NCBI RefSeq assembly: GCF_019923725.1
Contig: NZ_JAHXRI010000006.1
Coordinates: 1 to 64,000, forward strand
Length of the DNA stretch: 64,000 nucleotides
Reading direction: 5' to 3'
Source of the DNA: Zwartia hollandica
GTDB taxonomy: Bacteria; Pseudomonadota; Gammaproteobacteria; Burkholderiales; Burkholderiaceae_B
Both the position numbers and the translations under genes were made by a program. Each line of letters starts with the position of its first letter. Position 1 is the stretch's first letter. The notes below the pieces were generated by a model. That model ran no database searches. It was given only the letters and a program-made list of their open reading frames with translations, and was not told where the DNA came from. Below are positions 38,550-47,548 of this stretch, in pieces.

Positions 38550-38560
38550 AGGCGAGGATT
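38528..38560 (-). terminator. Possible terminator for the NCS2 permease gene
   Basis: A perfect 10-bp inverted repeat, AATCCTCGCC at 38528-38537 and its complement at 38551-38560, has a 13-base loop. Read on the minus strand it follows the permease stop at 38572 and is trailed by TTCTTTG, a weak U-tract. The left arm is within the last codons of the LprI-like gene, so it could also affect that mRNA's 3' end. Confidence 0.55.
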
Positions 38561-38571
38561 AACTCTAGATG

Positions 38572-39858
38572 TTAGAAATACACGAACTTGGCTAAAAACA
38601 ATATTGCGACCAGCCACGTAGCGGGATGCAGGCTACGAACCTTACCGGTCATTGTTTTCAAGATAACATAACTAATAAAACCAAACGCCAAGCCGTTCGC
38701 AATTGAGTATGTGAATGGCATGATGAGGGCCGTCATCGCGGCGGGGACGGCATCCGTAATGTCATCCCAGTTAATTTCTTTGAACTCGCGCATCATTAAC
38801 CCAGCGACATACAAAAGCGCCGGTGCCGTTGCGTATGCAGGTACGGAGCCTGCAAGTGGGGAAATAAACAGAGCGGCCAAAAACAGTAGCCCAATGACAA
38901 GTGCAGTTAACCCTGTACGCCCACCCGCTTGAACGCCCGCCGCACTTTCGATGTAGGCGGTCGTGCTGCTGGTACCAAGCGCAGCGCCAGCCACAATCGC
39001 CGTGCTGTCGGCAAACAGGGCGCGCCCCAAGTTGCCCTTCTTCTCATCTGTCACGAGGCCCGCACGCTTTGCAATACCGATCAGTGTCCCTGTTGCATCG
39101 AATACCTCGACCAACACAAAAACCATAATCACACTAATTAAACCCGCCTGCAACGCACCCGCTAAATCCATCTGCAAGAAGGTCGGTGACAAGCTAGGCG
39201 GCGCTGCAAAGAATCCCGCAAATTCATTATGTCCGTTTAGCGTCGCAATCACTGTGACTGCCAAAATTCCAATGAGGATTGCACCGCGCACCCGTAAAGC
39301 ATCAAGTGCTGCGATAACAAAGAAGCCGAAAATGGCATAGAGCACAGAGGGCTCATGCAGACTCCCCAAGGTAATTTTGGTTGCTTGGTGTGCTACGACG
39401 ATACCCGCGCCACTCAAGGCAATGATCGCAAGAAATAATCCGATTCCGGCTACGATGGCACTGCGCAAGGCGCTCGGAATGCCCGCGATCAACCACGCAC
39501 GGACACCCGTTATCGTCAACAGCAAAAATATGACGCCCGATATAAATACAGCGCCCAACGCTTGTTGCCAGGTGAATCCCATGCCCCCTACCACTGCAAA
39601 AGCAAAGAAAGCATTCAGGCCCATGCCGGGAGCCATGCCCACCGGCCAGTTCGCAACAAACGCCATCATCAAACTACCAATTGCTGCAGCTAAACAGGTG
39701 GCCACAAAGACCGCCCCCTTGTCCATGCCCGTTGAGGACAAGATCGCAGGATTGACAAATAATATGTAAGACATCGTCAGAAAGGTCGTAAGACCTGCTA
39801 CGAGTTCTGTTCGTACATCTGTCTGTTGTGCACGTAATTGAAAAAGCCTTTCTAGCAT
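38572..39858 (-). CDS. NCS2-family purine permease (AzgA-like)
   Basis: A 428-residue transporter with about 12-13 hydrophobic helices. The N-terminus LERLFQLRAQQTDVRTELVA and TTFLTMSYILFVNPAILSST, then GMAPGMGLNAFFAF and GTSSTTAYIESAAGVQAGGR, are hallmark motifs of the AzgA/PbuG branch, which carries adenine, guanine or hypoxanthine with protons. AAGGAG lies eight bases before the ATG at 39858; the longer 39918 reading has no such site. It diverges from the DUF1275 gene, with 242 bases between in which I see no gene. Confidence 0.93.
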   Translation of the reverse strand: MLERLFQLRAQQTDVRTELVAGLTTFLTMSYILFVNPAILSSTGMDKGAVFVATCLAAAIGSLMMAFVANWPVGMAPGMGLNAFFAFAVVGGMGFTWQQALGAVFISGVIFLLLTITGVRAWLIAGIPSALRSAIVAGIGLFLAIIALSGAGIVVAHQATKITLGSLHEPSVLYAIFGFFVIAALDALRVRGAILIGILAVTVIATLNGHNEFAGFFAAPPSLSPTFLQMDLAGALQAGLISVIMVFVLVEVFDATGTLIGIAKRAGLVTDEKKGNLGRALFADSTAIVAGAALGTSSTTAYIESAAGVQAGGRTGLTALVIGLLFLAALFISPLAGSVPAYATAPALLYVAGLMMREFKEINWDDITDAVPAAMTALIMPFTYSIANGLAFGFISYVILKTMTGKVRSLHPATWLVAILFLAKFVYF

Positions 39859-40100
39859 GAGCGACTCCTTTAGGGATTGAATCTTCTTATTTGACTGAGA
39901 TATTAGCTTAGCGCTCAAGTTTAAGGGCTATGCGACCGTCAGAATTCAATAGATTCGCCTTGCGACACAAAACAACAGATTTTCCATACAATCCAGTGTG
40001 ATACGCAAGCATTCACGCGGTTTAGTCTCGTCTTTGGATTTGACCCCGAGGGCTCGAACGACCCACCATCGCCAACCATTACTTAAAAAGTTGAATCGAT

Positions 40101-40874
40101 TTGAGTCTGCGTCAGTTCGCTACCTTGTCTGTGACGCTCACAGACCGGATTCGCAACAAGCAAAATAACTGGGCCCTAGGTGGGATTCTGGCCTTTATCG
40201 CAGGTGCCGTGAACGCCGGCGGCTTTCTGGCTGGTCAGCGCTACACCTCGCACATGACTGGCATTATCTCGGGCATCGCCGACGATCTCGTCATTAGTGA
40301 AATCGGTATTGTGCTTGCGGGCATCGCATTTTTGCTGAGTTTTGTATCTGGCGCTGCCGTGACAGCGATCTTAATCAACTGGGCAAGGCGCAAACACCTG
40401 CATAGTGAGTTCGCCCTTTCATTATGTCTTGAAGCGGCTTTACTGCTCGTCTTTGGCTTACTCGGTTTTTCGCTCAACATATTGGTTGAAGTTTTTGTGC
40501 CGACGACCATCTTGGTGTTGTGTTTTGTGATGGGCTTACAAAACGCCATCATGACCAAGATTTCGAAAGCGGAAATCCGTACGACCCACATGACGGGTAT
40601 CGTCACCGACATTGGGATCGAGCTCGGGCGGTTGTTGTATTGGAACCGAGATCATTCGTCGATGCCTCAAAAACGCGTAGTCGCCGACCGCGAGAAGCTT
40701 AGAGTCCATCTCATCATTTTTTCACTATTCTTGATCGGTGCCATCGTGGGTGCAACGTCATTCAAGCACTTCGGCTACATCACCACCGTTCCCCTAGCGG
40801 GATTTTTGATTCTAATTTCATTGCCGCCTCTCGCTAAGGACTTAATGGACCTCTGGCGAATCAGACGGTCCTAG
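40101..40874 (+). CDS. YoaK-like DUF1275 membrane protein
   Basis: A 257-residue membrane protein with six or so helices. GILAFIAGAVNAGGFLAGQR and YTSHMTGIISGIADDL make the first conserved block of DUF1275, and VMGLQNAIMTKISKAEIRTT followed by HMTGIVTDIGIELG is the second, matching block, an internal duplication typical of the family. No function is established. The first available start is TTG at 40101; GTG at 40131 is an alternative, and neither has a good ribosome binding site. Its stop abuts the stop of the convergent FAD oxidase gene. Confidence 0.85.
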   Translation: MSLRQFATLSVTLTDRIRNKQNNWALGGILAFIAGAVNAGGFLAGQRYTSHMTGIISGIADDLVISEIGIVLAGIAFLLSFVSGAAVTAILINWARRKHLHSEFALSLCLEAALLLVFGLLGFSLNILVEVFVPTTILVLCFVMGLQNAIMTKISKAEIRTTHMTGIVTDIGIELGRLLYWNRDHSSMPQKRVVADREKLRVHLIIFSLFLIGAIVGATSFKHFGYITTVPLAGFLILISLPPLAKDLMDLWRIRRS

Positions 40875-42011
40875 TCAACCAAGCCTCGACGCACTGAGCA
40901 TCTCTTTCGTTAGCCCCCAATCTGCAATTGCTGAAGGGATAGGCATGCCTCGAACGAGCGCGGCACAGGCCTCACCCATCGCGGGTGACGTTTGAATACC
41001 ATACCCACCTTGTGCTGCTATCCAAAAAAAACCTGGCTGGATCTCATCAAAGCCGCCCACCAGCCCATGGTCCTCAACAAATGAACGTAACCCGGCCCAC
41101 GTATGACTCGGGCGCCTTATTTTGAAGTGCGTGACGGACTCAATGCGATCAATTGCGATGGCGATGTCTAGCTCTTCAGGTTGTACGTCTTGCGGAGCTA
41201 CCGGATCCGCATTCGCCGGGGAAACCAACACCTGCCCCGCATCGGGTTTGAAATACCAGTTCTCTGATGCCCCATAAGTCATCGGCCACTTTGAAAAATC
41301 GTCAAAGCCCTCCGGCGCGAAAAGCAGCGCCGAGCGCCGACAAGGCTGCAGGCCCACCCTAGTCGCGCCCGCAAGATGAGCGACCTCATCAGCCCACGCA
41401 CCCGCAGCATCAATGACGATCGGTGCCTGCCAGATTTCATTTCCTTTTGTCGTCACAATCCAGCGGTCATCGTGTCGGACCAAATCCACTACCTCGCTAT
41501 TCATGCGCAGTTCGCCACCTTGCGCAACGAGACCCCGCAAGTAACCTTGATGAATCGCATTAACATCCATGTCGGCAGCATCAGGCTCAATCAATGCGTC
41601 AACGATTCGTTCGGATCGCAGAGCAGGAGAAAGCTCGCACGCTTGCGCTGGCGTCAGCCGGCGCGCGCCAGTTTTCATTTGCTCCAACACAGCCCAGTGT
41701 TGCTCAAGTACAAGCTCCTGTCCGCGCTCGGCCACCATCAAAGCACCTCGCAGGCTGAGTAAGGGGTGTTCTGAAAAACCATGTGGCGGCGCATCAAAAA
41801 ACGGCTTGCTGGCAAGCGTGAGAGCTCGCACCTGTTCATTTCCGTAACTCGCCATGTACAAAGCAGCCGAGCGCCCTGTCGAGTGATAGCCAGCGTGGGT
41901 CTCCCGCTCAAGGATTACGACTTTGCCATGTGGTGCAAGCCAGTAGGCCGCCGAGGCACCTGCGATGCCGGCCCCGATAATTACAAAATCAGCACGATTG
42001 GCCGAGCCCAT
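40875..42011 (-). CDS. DAO-family FAD-dependent oxidoreductase
   Basis: A 378-residue flavoprotein similar to glycine oxidase, sarcosine oxidase and D-amino acid dehydrogenases. The N-terminal ADFVIIGAGIAGASAAYWLA is the FAD Rossmann motif; VVILERETHAGYHSTGRSAA follows, and the C-terminal FFWIAAQGGYGIQTSPAMGE is the second FAD contact region. HTWAGLRSF fits the family's substrate side. The amine or amino acid substrate cannot be deduced. The ATG at 42011 has GGAG at eight bases; an ATG at 42017 and a longer reading to 42077 are less likely. Confidence 0.87.
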   Translation of the reverse strand: MGSANRADFVIIGAGIAGASAAYWLAPHGKVVILERETHAGYHSTGRSAALYMASYGNEQVRALTLASKPFFDAPPHGFSEHPLLSLRGALMVAERGQELVLEQHWAVLEQMKTGARRLTPAQACELSPALRSERIVDALIEPDAADMDVNAIHQGYLRGLVAQGGELRMNSEVVDLVRHDDRWIVTTKGNEIWQAPIVIDAAGAWADEVAHLAGATRVGLQPCRRSALLFAPEGFDDFSKWPMTYGASENWYFKPDAGQVLVSPANADPVAPQDVQPEELDIAIAIDRIESVTHFKIRRPSHTWAGLRSFVEDHGLVGGFDEIQPGFFWIAAQGGYGIQTSPAMGEACAALVRGMPIPSAIADWGLTKEMLSASRLG

Positions 42012-42196
42012 CAACATTACTCCACCAAAATATGTCCCCAAACACAGAAAGCGACACGACTTACGGCTCGTGCGCACGAGAGAAACTATACCAATAAGAC
42101 GCTATGCTTATAGACTGGGCGGTCAATTGCGTTCGAACTAATCGAATTTCAGTCATAATCGCTCGAACTGTCACACAAGATGAAGGAACAACCCGC

Positions 42197-42865
42197 GTGC
42201 GCATCCTGCTTGCCGAAGATGACGAAATGCTAGCCGATGCTATTTTTCGGACTCTTTCACAAAATGCTCACCGTGTCGATTCCGTACGTGATGGCCAACA
42301 AGCGAATGATGCTCTGTCATCTGGCGACTACGACCTAGCAATTCTTGATATCGGGATGCCGATTTACGATGGACTCGAAGTTTTGCGGCGTCTTCGTGCT
42401 CGCCGTTCTGAAACACCTGTACTGATGTTAAGCGTACGTGACAGTATCACCGACCGCGTCGCTGGACTTGACTTGGGCGCCGATGACTACCTCACGAAAC
42501 CATTTCACCTGTTTGAGCTCGAGGCACGCGTACGGGCGTTACTGCGCCGCGCGCATGCGCCAGCCGGTCTCGAACTCACCCATGGACGACTGCAAATTGA
42601 CCTTGTAGGCCGGCGTGTGCACTGTGAGCAACGCTCTCTCGAATTAACCTCAAAGGAATTCGCGCTGGTGGAGCTTTTGTTTATGCGGGTCGGGCGTGTT
42701 GTCACCAAGCAGCAAATTATCGATCACCTTTACGGCTGGGAGGAGGGTATGGCGAGCAATGCGGTAGAGGTCTTGGTACATCGACTTCGAAAAAAACTAG
42801 AGCCCACTGGGAGTGATATTCGCACAATCCGTGGCATGGGCTATCTTGTCGATCCCGCAAACTAA
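42197..42865 (+). CDS. OmpR-family response regulator (TctD/QseB-like)
   Basis: A 222-residue two-component regulator. The receiver domain begins MRILLAEDDEMLADAIFRTL with phospho-acceptor D51 in LAILDIGMP and the conserved lysine in DDYLTKPFH. The winged-helix DNA-binding domain (about 125-220) ends HRLRKKLEPTGSDIRTIRGM then GYLVDP. The start is GTG at 42197, with AAGGA nine bases upstream; an upstream in-frame ATG at 42104 adds a non-conserved leader. It overlaps the kinase gene, which has the 2CSK_N-type sensor found in tricarboxylate-responsive systems. Confidence 0.92.
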   Translation: MRILLAEDDEMLADAIFRTLSQNAHRVDSVRDGQQANDALSSGDYDLAILDIGMPIYDGLEVLRRLRARRSETPVLMLSVRDSITDRVAGLDLGADDYLTKPFHLFELEARVRALLRRAHAPAGLELTHGRLQIDLVGRRVHCEQRSLELTSKEFALVELLFMRVGRVVTKQQIIDHLYGWEEGMASNAVEVLVHRLRKKLEPTGSDIRTIRGMGYLVDPAN

Positions 42866-44237
42866 CCGAAGCCTGCTGCGCACCCAACTTCTACGGTGGC
42901 TGCTCTATCCACTCCTTGCTCTCTTGGCGATCGATACGGCGGTCAGCTTTGGCTTAGCAGGCCACTTTTCTAAAAATGCTTACGACAAAGCATTAGTCGA
43001 AATTGGGCACGAGCTTAGCCTACAGATACGCAAGGACGAGTCCGGCATCTCGCTCGATCTACCCGAAGTTGCTAGGCGACTATTGCTACAAGACCCACAA
43101 GACAAGATTTTCTTTGAACTGCTCGATGCTAGCGACCGGCGTATCGAGGGCGACACCATCCCTGTCGCACCAGCCGGCACGCCCGCCCTGCGCAACAACG
43201 TTTTGCTTTATGACGCACAGATTGAACAGGATGCCGTGCGTGTCGTGCAACTAAGTCTTGCCGATATGGACGGGACAACTATACGTGTGGCCGAAACTAC
43301 TATTAAGCGTACGGAGATGGCACAACAAATTATTGCAAGCGTCATGTTGCCACAAGTCATTCTGATCGTATTTGTTGCGCTGCTAGTACCGTTTGGCGTG
43401 CTTCGAGGGCTCACTCCACTCAAAGCTCTTCAACGGGCGATCGCCGAACGTTCATTTCGAGATCGCAGCCCGCTCGACGAAACGGCCGTTCCGGGAGAGG
43501 TGATCCCCTTGGTCGCCTCGATCAATCTGTTATTAAGTCGCCTCGATACCGTTTTTAGCACCCAATCTAGGTTCGTGGCGGATGCTGCACATCAGTTGAA
43601 AACTCCAGTCGCTGCACTTCGTGCGTACGTGGAGCTTCTCGACCGAAGTCAAGACGCAAACGAACGAAAGAACATCATTATCAAACTTAATGAAGCAGTT
43701 GATCGCATGTCTCGCTTGGTATCTCAACTTCTCGCACTCGCGCAGAATGACATCAGTGAAGCACGACAGCCCGAATTCGAATCTATCGATTTAAATAAAC
43801 TGCTGCTTGATGTTTGCACTAACTGGGTACCTCAAGCCATTAAACGCAAAATGGATTTTGGGTTCGAAGAGCATGACGCTCCTGTCAACATTCTGGGCGC
43901 ACCGGATCGCTTACGTGAGTTATTCGACAATCTCATCGATAACGCTATTCTCTACAGCAAGTCTGCAGGAAGCATTACCGTGCGTATCCTAGCTAAGCCA
44001 TCGCCTTCGGTCTCGATCCGAGATGATGCGCCATCAATCCCAGAGGCCGAGCGTGCACTTGTTTTTGAGCGCTTCTATCGGCTACTCGGATCAGGCGAAG
44101 GAAGTGGACTTGGCCTAGCGATTGCCAAAGAAATAGCGGTCATGCACCAGGCAAGCATTCACATCGATACGGATACCGAAGACGGGGTCGGAAACAATGT
44201 GATTGTGGCGTTTCCAACCGCACCACGAACTCCATAA
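42846..44237 (+). CDS. Sensor histidine kinase with 2CSK_N-type sensor (TctE-like)
   Basis: A kinase of about 463 residues. An N-terminal helix (LLRWLLYPLLALLAIDTAV), a periplasmic 2CSK_N-like sensor of about 125 residues, and a second helix (VILIVFVALLVPFGV) precede HAMP-like and dimerisation segments with the phospho-histidine H249 in FVADAAHQLKTPVAALRAY. The N box (FDNLIDNAILYS) and GSGLGLAIAKEI are intact, but the G1 box reads DDAPSIP, lacking the usual glycines. The start is uncertain: no ATG, with GTG at 42813 and 42831 and TTG at 42846 as candidates overlapping the regulator gene. TctE relatives sense citrate-type tricarboxylates, so a carboxylate signal is inferred. Confidence 0.87.
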   Translation: MSIPQTNRSLLRTQLLRWLLYPLLALLAIDTAVSFGLAGHFSKNAYDKALVEIGHELSLQIRKDESGISLDLPEVARRLLLQDPQDKIFFELLDASDRRIEGDTIPVAPAGTPALRNNVLLYDAQIEQDAVRVVQLSLADMDGTTIRVAETTIKRTEMAQQIIASVMLPQVILIVFVALLVPFGVLRGLTPLKALQRAIAERSFRDRSPLDETAVPGEVIPLVASINLLLSRLDTVFSTQSRFVADAAHQLKTPVAALRAYVELLDRSQDANERKNIIIKLNEAVDRMSRLVSQLLALAQNDISEARQPEFESIDLNKLLLDVCTNWVPQAIKRKMDFGFEEHDAPVNILGAPDRLRELFDNLIDNAILYSKSAGSITVRILAKPSPSVSIRDDAPSIPEAERALVFERFYRLLGSGEGSGLGLAIAKEIAVMHQASIHIDTDTEDGVGNNVIVAFPTAPRTP

Positions 44238-44378
44238 GAACGTAAGTAATTTTCATGTAATAAAAATGATATTTTCAAATAATTTTTAGAATAATTTGAT
44301 GTAACTGTCCTTTGCTACGCTCCTTTTTCAATACAAACGGCACGCTTGATGCCGTGAGAAAACTGAGGAGTGCCGAAG

Positions 44379-45071
44379 ATGGACATGCTGTACACAAACG
44401 AATTCTGGGTCGCGCTGGCTCAAATTATTGTTATCAACATCATGCTGAGCGGCGACAACGCAGTCGTCATCGCACTCGCTAGCCGCTCGCTCCCTCCGGC
44501 ACAGCAAAAACGGGCGATTCTCTTTGGTAGCGTTGGCGCAATCGTGTTGCGAATCGTGCTGACTTTTTTCGCAGTCATGTTGCTCGACATGCCCTATCTC
44601 AAACTAGTGGGCGGTATTGCGCTGCTTTGGATCGGAGCAAGTATGCTGGACTCGGGTGGCGAGGAAGAAAACATTGATGCGCACTCAAATCTCGCTGCCG
44701 CCATCAAGACAATTATCATCGCTGACTTCATCATGAGTCTGGATAATGTTCTTGGCGTAGCCGCTGCGGCGAAAGGTAACGTCGTATTGCTCGTGGTTGG
44801 TTTGGTTATCAGTATCCCGTTAATCATTTTTGGCAGTCAGCTGATTCTGAAATTGATGGGGCGCTTTCCAGTCATCATCACGCTCGGAGCAGGATTACTC
44901 GGGTGGGTTGCTGGCGAAATGCTTGTTACCGATAGCGCGGTTGCGGGCTGGATTGATTCCAGTGCGGCATACCTTCACTACGTTGTGCCGACGGTAGGCA
45001 TCTTTGTGGTGATCGCCTTCGGCAAATGGTTAGGGTCTCGGCATGCGCCAAAAGCGCACGCCGGCGCCTAA
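44379..45071 (+). CDS. TerC/YjbE-family integral membrane protein
   Basis: A 230-residue membrane protein with about seven helices. INIMLSGDNAVVIALASR and IIADFIMSLDNVLGVAAAAK contain the paired acidic motifs (GDN, SLDN) of the TerC family, which has been linked to metal (mostly manganese) export and tellurite resistance. The ATG at 44379 has GAGGAG about nine bases upstream; a GTG at 44370 would sit inside that site. The following gene for a universal stress protein starts nine bases after its stop, so cotranscription is likely. No yybP-ykoY type riboswitch could be supported in the 140-base leader. Confidence 0.87.
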   Translation: MDMLYTNEFWVALAQIIVINIMLSGDNAVVIALASRSLPPAQQKRAILFGSVGAIVLRIVLTFFAVMLLDMPYLKLVGGIALLWIGASMLDSGGEEENIDAHSNLAAAIKTIIIADFIMSLDNVLGVAAAAKGNVVLLVVGLVISIPLIIFGSQLILKLMGRFPVIITLGAGLLGWVAGEMLVTDSAVAGWIDSSAAYLHYVVPTVGIFVVIAFGKWLGSRHAPKAHAGA

Positions 45072-45080
45072 CAATCACTG

Positions 45081-45509
45081 ATGGCTAATATCCTTGTGCC
45101 GGTTCATCCCGGCCAGGATACCCAGTGGGTTGCCCGCTATCTCGCCAAGCTTCACCAGCGAGAACGCATTCGGGTGCACCTTCTGACTATCCGACCCAAA
45201 TATACCGGGCTTGTCGGTCTGTTTTTTTCTTGCGCAGACCTTATTGAATTTAACCGAAAAGATGGAGACGATGCCCTCCAGCCCATGCGCCTAGTCTTAG
45301 ACGCAACGGGGATTCCTTACAACACGCATCAGGTTAATGGCAGGACCGTTGACGAAATCGCCAAATTCGCAAAAGAGAATTACTGCCCCCAAATCGTTAT
45401 CGGACCCGCCAGATCGCACTGGGTCAACGAACTTTTATTTGGTTCGCTGACCCGCAGAGTGGAGGCCATGATGCGAATAAGCTCAGATAAACCTTGCGAG
45501 GTCCTTTAA
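45081..45509 (+). CDS. Universal stress protein (UspA family)
   Basis: A 142-residue cytosolic protein with the start MANILVPVHPGQDTQWVARY of the UspA fold. ATP-binding members end with G-x2-G-x9-G-S/T; here the stretch GPARSHWVNELLFGSLTRRV retains the final GS but the first glycine pair is altered, so nucleotide binding is uncertain. It sits nine bases behind the TerC gene, probably as part of the same transcript. The precise role is unknown. Confidence 0.82.
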   Translation: MANILVPVHPGQDTQWVARYLAKLHQRERIRVHLLTIRPKYTGLVGLFFSCADLIEFNRKDGDDALQPMRLVLDATGIPYNTHQVNGRTVDEIAKFAKENYCPQIVIGPARSHWVNELLFGSLTRRVEAMMRISSDKPCEVL

Positions 45510-45546
45510 CCGAAGACTGCGTCAGCATGCGCCTGCGCCCAAAAGT

Positions 45547-46263
45547 TTAAGGCGCAACAGATAGCCCTTTGACCTGATGCTTTGCAATCAGCTGCGCGAC
45601 AAGACCCTTTTTGATTTCATCCACAAACGACTGCAAATAAGTAGCTGCGGCAAGACGTCCTTTGGGAACGCCGACGGACTGCTGAACAGTTGTAAAGTTG
45701 CCCTCTAAAATCCGCGAGCCGGGCAATCGCGCTACGTCGCCCAGCAGCCCAGGTTTCAACGCAGCCATTGCTTCTAATTTTTTCTCCACAAACAATGCGA
45801 GCGTTGCCTCGAAGCCCTCTGCGTGCAGCAGTTGTGCATGCTGAATATTGCGTGTCAGCCACAAGTCGTAAGCACTGCGCGCGGAGACCGCAATACGGTT
45901 GCCGGGACGATCAACTTCAGACGCATGTTTTAGGCTAGATCCAGCCGGGACAAGGTACGTCGCTTCGATCTCAACATACGCCGTCGAAAAATCAATTTTT
46001 TGGGCCCGCACAGGCTCAGCGCCGATCAGTCCGATATCCCAGACGTTCTTGTCTGCGTCGTCTGCAAGCTCTCCCGGGGAACCATACTGAATCAACTGCA
46101 AGGGCACCCCGATGCGATCAGCAATTGTGCGCGCCAGATCGGGTGCAACCCCCACGGGAACCCCTTCAGCACTTTTTCCACTGATCAACAAAAAATTGAT
46201 CATATTTAAGGCCACGCGGAGGGTTCCGGTTGGTGCCATCTCGAGGGCTAAGGCTTTGTTCAT
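45547..46263 (-). CDS. Solute-binding-protein-like protein without signal peptide
   Basis: A 238-residue protein of the SBP_bac_3 (amino acid ABC receptor) fold. GVAPDLARTIADRIGVPLQL and WDIGLIGAEPVRAQKIDFST show the D-x-x-x-x-I-x-x-R-I-G and IDFS pattern of the family. Unlike true periplasmic receptors there is no hydrophobic signal sequence: the N-terminus MNKALALEMAPTGTLRVALN enters the fold directly, and no in-frame upstream extension supplies one. It is therefore probably cytosolic, a ligand sensor or enzyme on the same fold. It has no transporter neighbours and diverges from the FMN dehydrogenase gene. Confidence 0.8.
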   Translation of the reverse strand: MNKALALEMAPTGTLRVALNMINFLLISGKSAEGVPVGVAPDLARTIADRIGVPLQLIQYGSPGELADDADKNVWDIGLIGAEPVRAQKIDFSTAYVEIEATYLVPAGSSLKHASEVDRPGNRIAVSARSAYDLWLTRNIQHAQLLHAEGFEATLALFVEKKLEAMAALKPGLLGDVARLPGSRILEGNFTTVQQSVGVPKGRLAAATYLQSFVDEIKKGLVAQLIAKHQVKGLSVAP

Positions 46264-46367
46264 AAAAAAGTTCCGAATAAGGGTGCAATCAATTCACCCC
46301 GTCATATTACCGAAAGTTGTGAATTTCAAGAATTTTTAAAGGAAACCTCAGTGTGCAGCTGCCGTCA

Positions 46368-46396
46368 TTGACAAAATTCGTCGCCGCGCCTAAGTT
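46368..46396 (+). promoter_or_regulatory. Possible sigma-70 promoter of the FMN dehydrogenase gene
   Basis: TTGACA at 46368-46373 is a perfect -35 box; 17 bases later TAAGTT at 46391-46396 is a weak -10 box. It lies in the 175-base divergent space, 43 bases before the ATG at 46439. Only the -35 is strong. Confidence 0.4.
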
Positions 46397-46438
46397 AGCG
46401 TCAAACTAAACCAATCTAAAGAAGCAACATCTTTGAAC

Positions 46439-47548
46439 ATGACAACCTCACCGCAGCAAGCAGCCCCCTACTCACCTACATTTTTGACGCTCCACGAAAT
46501 TGTGCAAAAAGCTCGTCAAAAGCTGAATCACGATAACTGGGACTACATCGTCGGCGGAACAGAGACCGAAACCACCGTTAGCCGTAACCGTGCCGCAATT
46601 GAATCACTAGCCTTTAAACCTCGAGTCTTGCGCGATGTAAGCCATGTCAACACCGGCACCCGCTTCTTGGGTCGCGATTTGAAGCTACCTGTGCTGTTGG
46701 CTCCGGTGGGTAGCCTAGAAGTGTTTGCTGAGGGCGCCGGCGCGACCTCATCGATCGCCGCTGGACGTTATGGCGTTGCCCACATGCTTAGCTCGGTGTG
46801 TCAACCGGGTATTGAAGCCACGGCAGCCGCAGCGCCAGACACTTTAAAGATATTCCAGCTGTATGTGCATGGCGATGCAAACTGGGTGGACGACCTTGCC
46901 GCCCGAACAGTCGCTGCGGGCTATGGTGCATTCTGTCTGACGGTCGACACCGCACACTACAGTCGCCGCGAGCGTGATTCAGCGAAACGCAACATTCGTC
47001 GTAGCGTCGTTCCCGGTCGAGAGTTCCAGCCAACTCTCACTTGGAAAGATGTGGACCGACTAAAGTCCAAGCTCTCCATTCCGCTCATTCTCAAAGGCAT
47101 TGCAACAGCCGAAGATGCAGCAATCGCCGTTGAACATGGCGTCGATATGGTCTACGTATCAAACCACGGTGGTCGGCAGCTTGATCATGATCGTGGGTCG
47201 CTCGCGGTACTTCCTGAAGTCGTACAAGCCGTCAATGGTCGTGCTCAGGTTATTGTCGACGGCGGCTTTAATCGCGGAACAGATATTGTTAAAGCAATCG
47301 CGTTGGGTGCGAACATGGTTGGTCTAGGTCGTATGCAATGTTATGGTCTCGCGGCGAATGGTGCCGATGGCGTCGTCCGGATGCTCGAGATCCTGCAGGA
47401 TGAAGTTCGCATCTGCATGGGATTGCTCGGCGTAAACACACTAGGTGAACTTAACCCTAGCTATTTACAACCCGCATCACCGGCAGGACCATCCAACGTG
47501 TTGAGCGCTTTTCCGCACCTATCTCTTGATGAGAAGGCATTTTATTAA
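46439..47548 (+). CDS. FMN-dependent alpha-hydroxy acid dehydrogenase/oxidase
   Basis: A 369-residue TIM-barrel flavoenzyme of the lactate dehydrogenase (LldD), glycolate oxidase and mandelate dehydrogenase family. The catalytic histidine is in VSNHGGRQLDHDRGSL (also providing the substrate arginine), and VIVDGGFNRGTDIVKAIALG is the FMN phosphate-binding region. Upstream ILLAPVGS-type strand (LPVLLAPVGSLEVFAEG) and LTVDTAHYSRRERD are also conserved. It would oxidise a 2-hydroxy acid to the 2-oxo acid. A TTG lies two codons before the ATG used. Its stop codon overlaps that of the convergent OYE gene by three bases. Confidence 0.9.
   Translation: MTTSPQQAAPYSPTFLTLHEIVQKARQKLNHDNWDYIVGGTETETTVSRNRAAIESLAFKPRVLRDVSHVNTGTRFLGRDLKLPVLLAPVGSLEVFAEGAGATSSIAAGRYGVAHMLSSVCQPGIEATAAAAPDTLKIFQLYVHGDANWVDDLAARTVAAGYGAFCLTVDTAHYSRRERDSAKRNIRRSVVPGREFQPTLTWKDVDRLKSKLSIPLILKGIATAEDAAIAVEHGVDMVYVSNHGGRQLDHDRGSLAVLPEVVQAVNGRAQVIVDGGFNRGTDIVKAIALGANMVGLGRMQCYGLAANGADGVVRMLEILQDEVRICMGLLGVNTLGELNPSYLQPASPAGPSNVLSAFPHLSLDEKAFY

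Noticed and set aside
44238-44378. Possible yybP-ykoY (manganese) riboswitch before the TerC gene
   Set aside because: A short hairpin CGGCA/TGCCG exists, but the conserved yybP-ykoY core is not visible.
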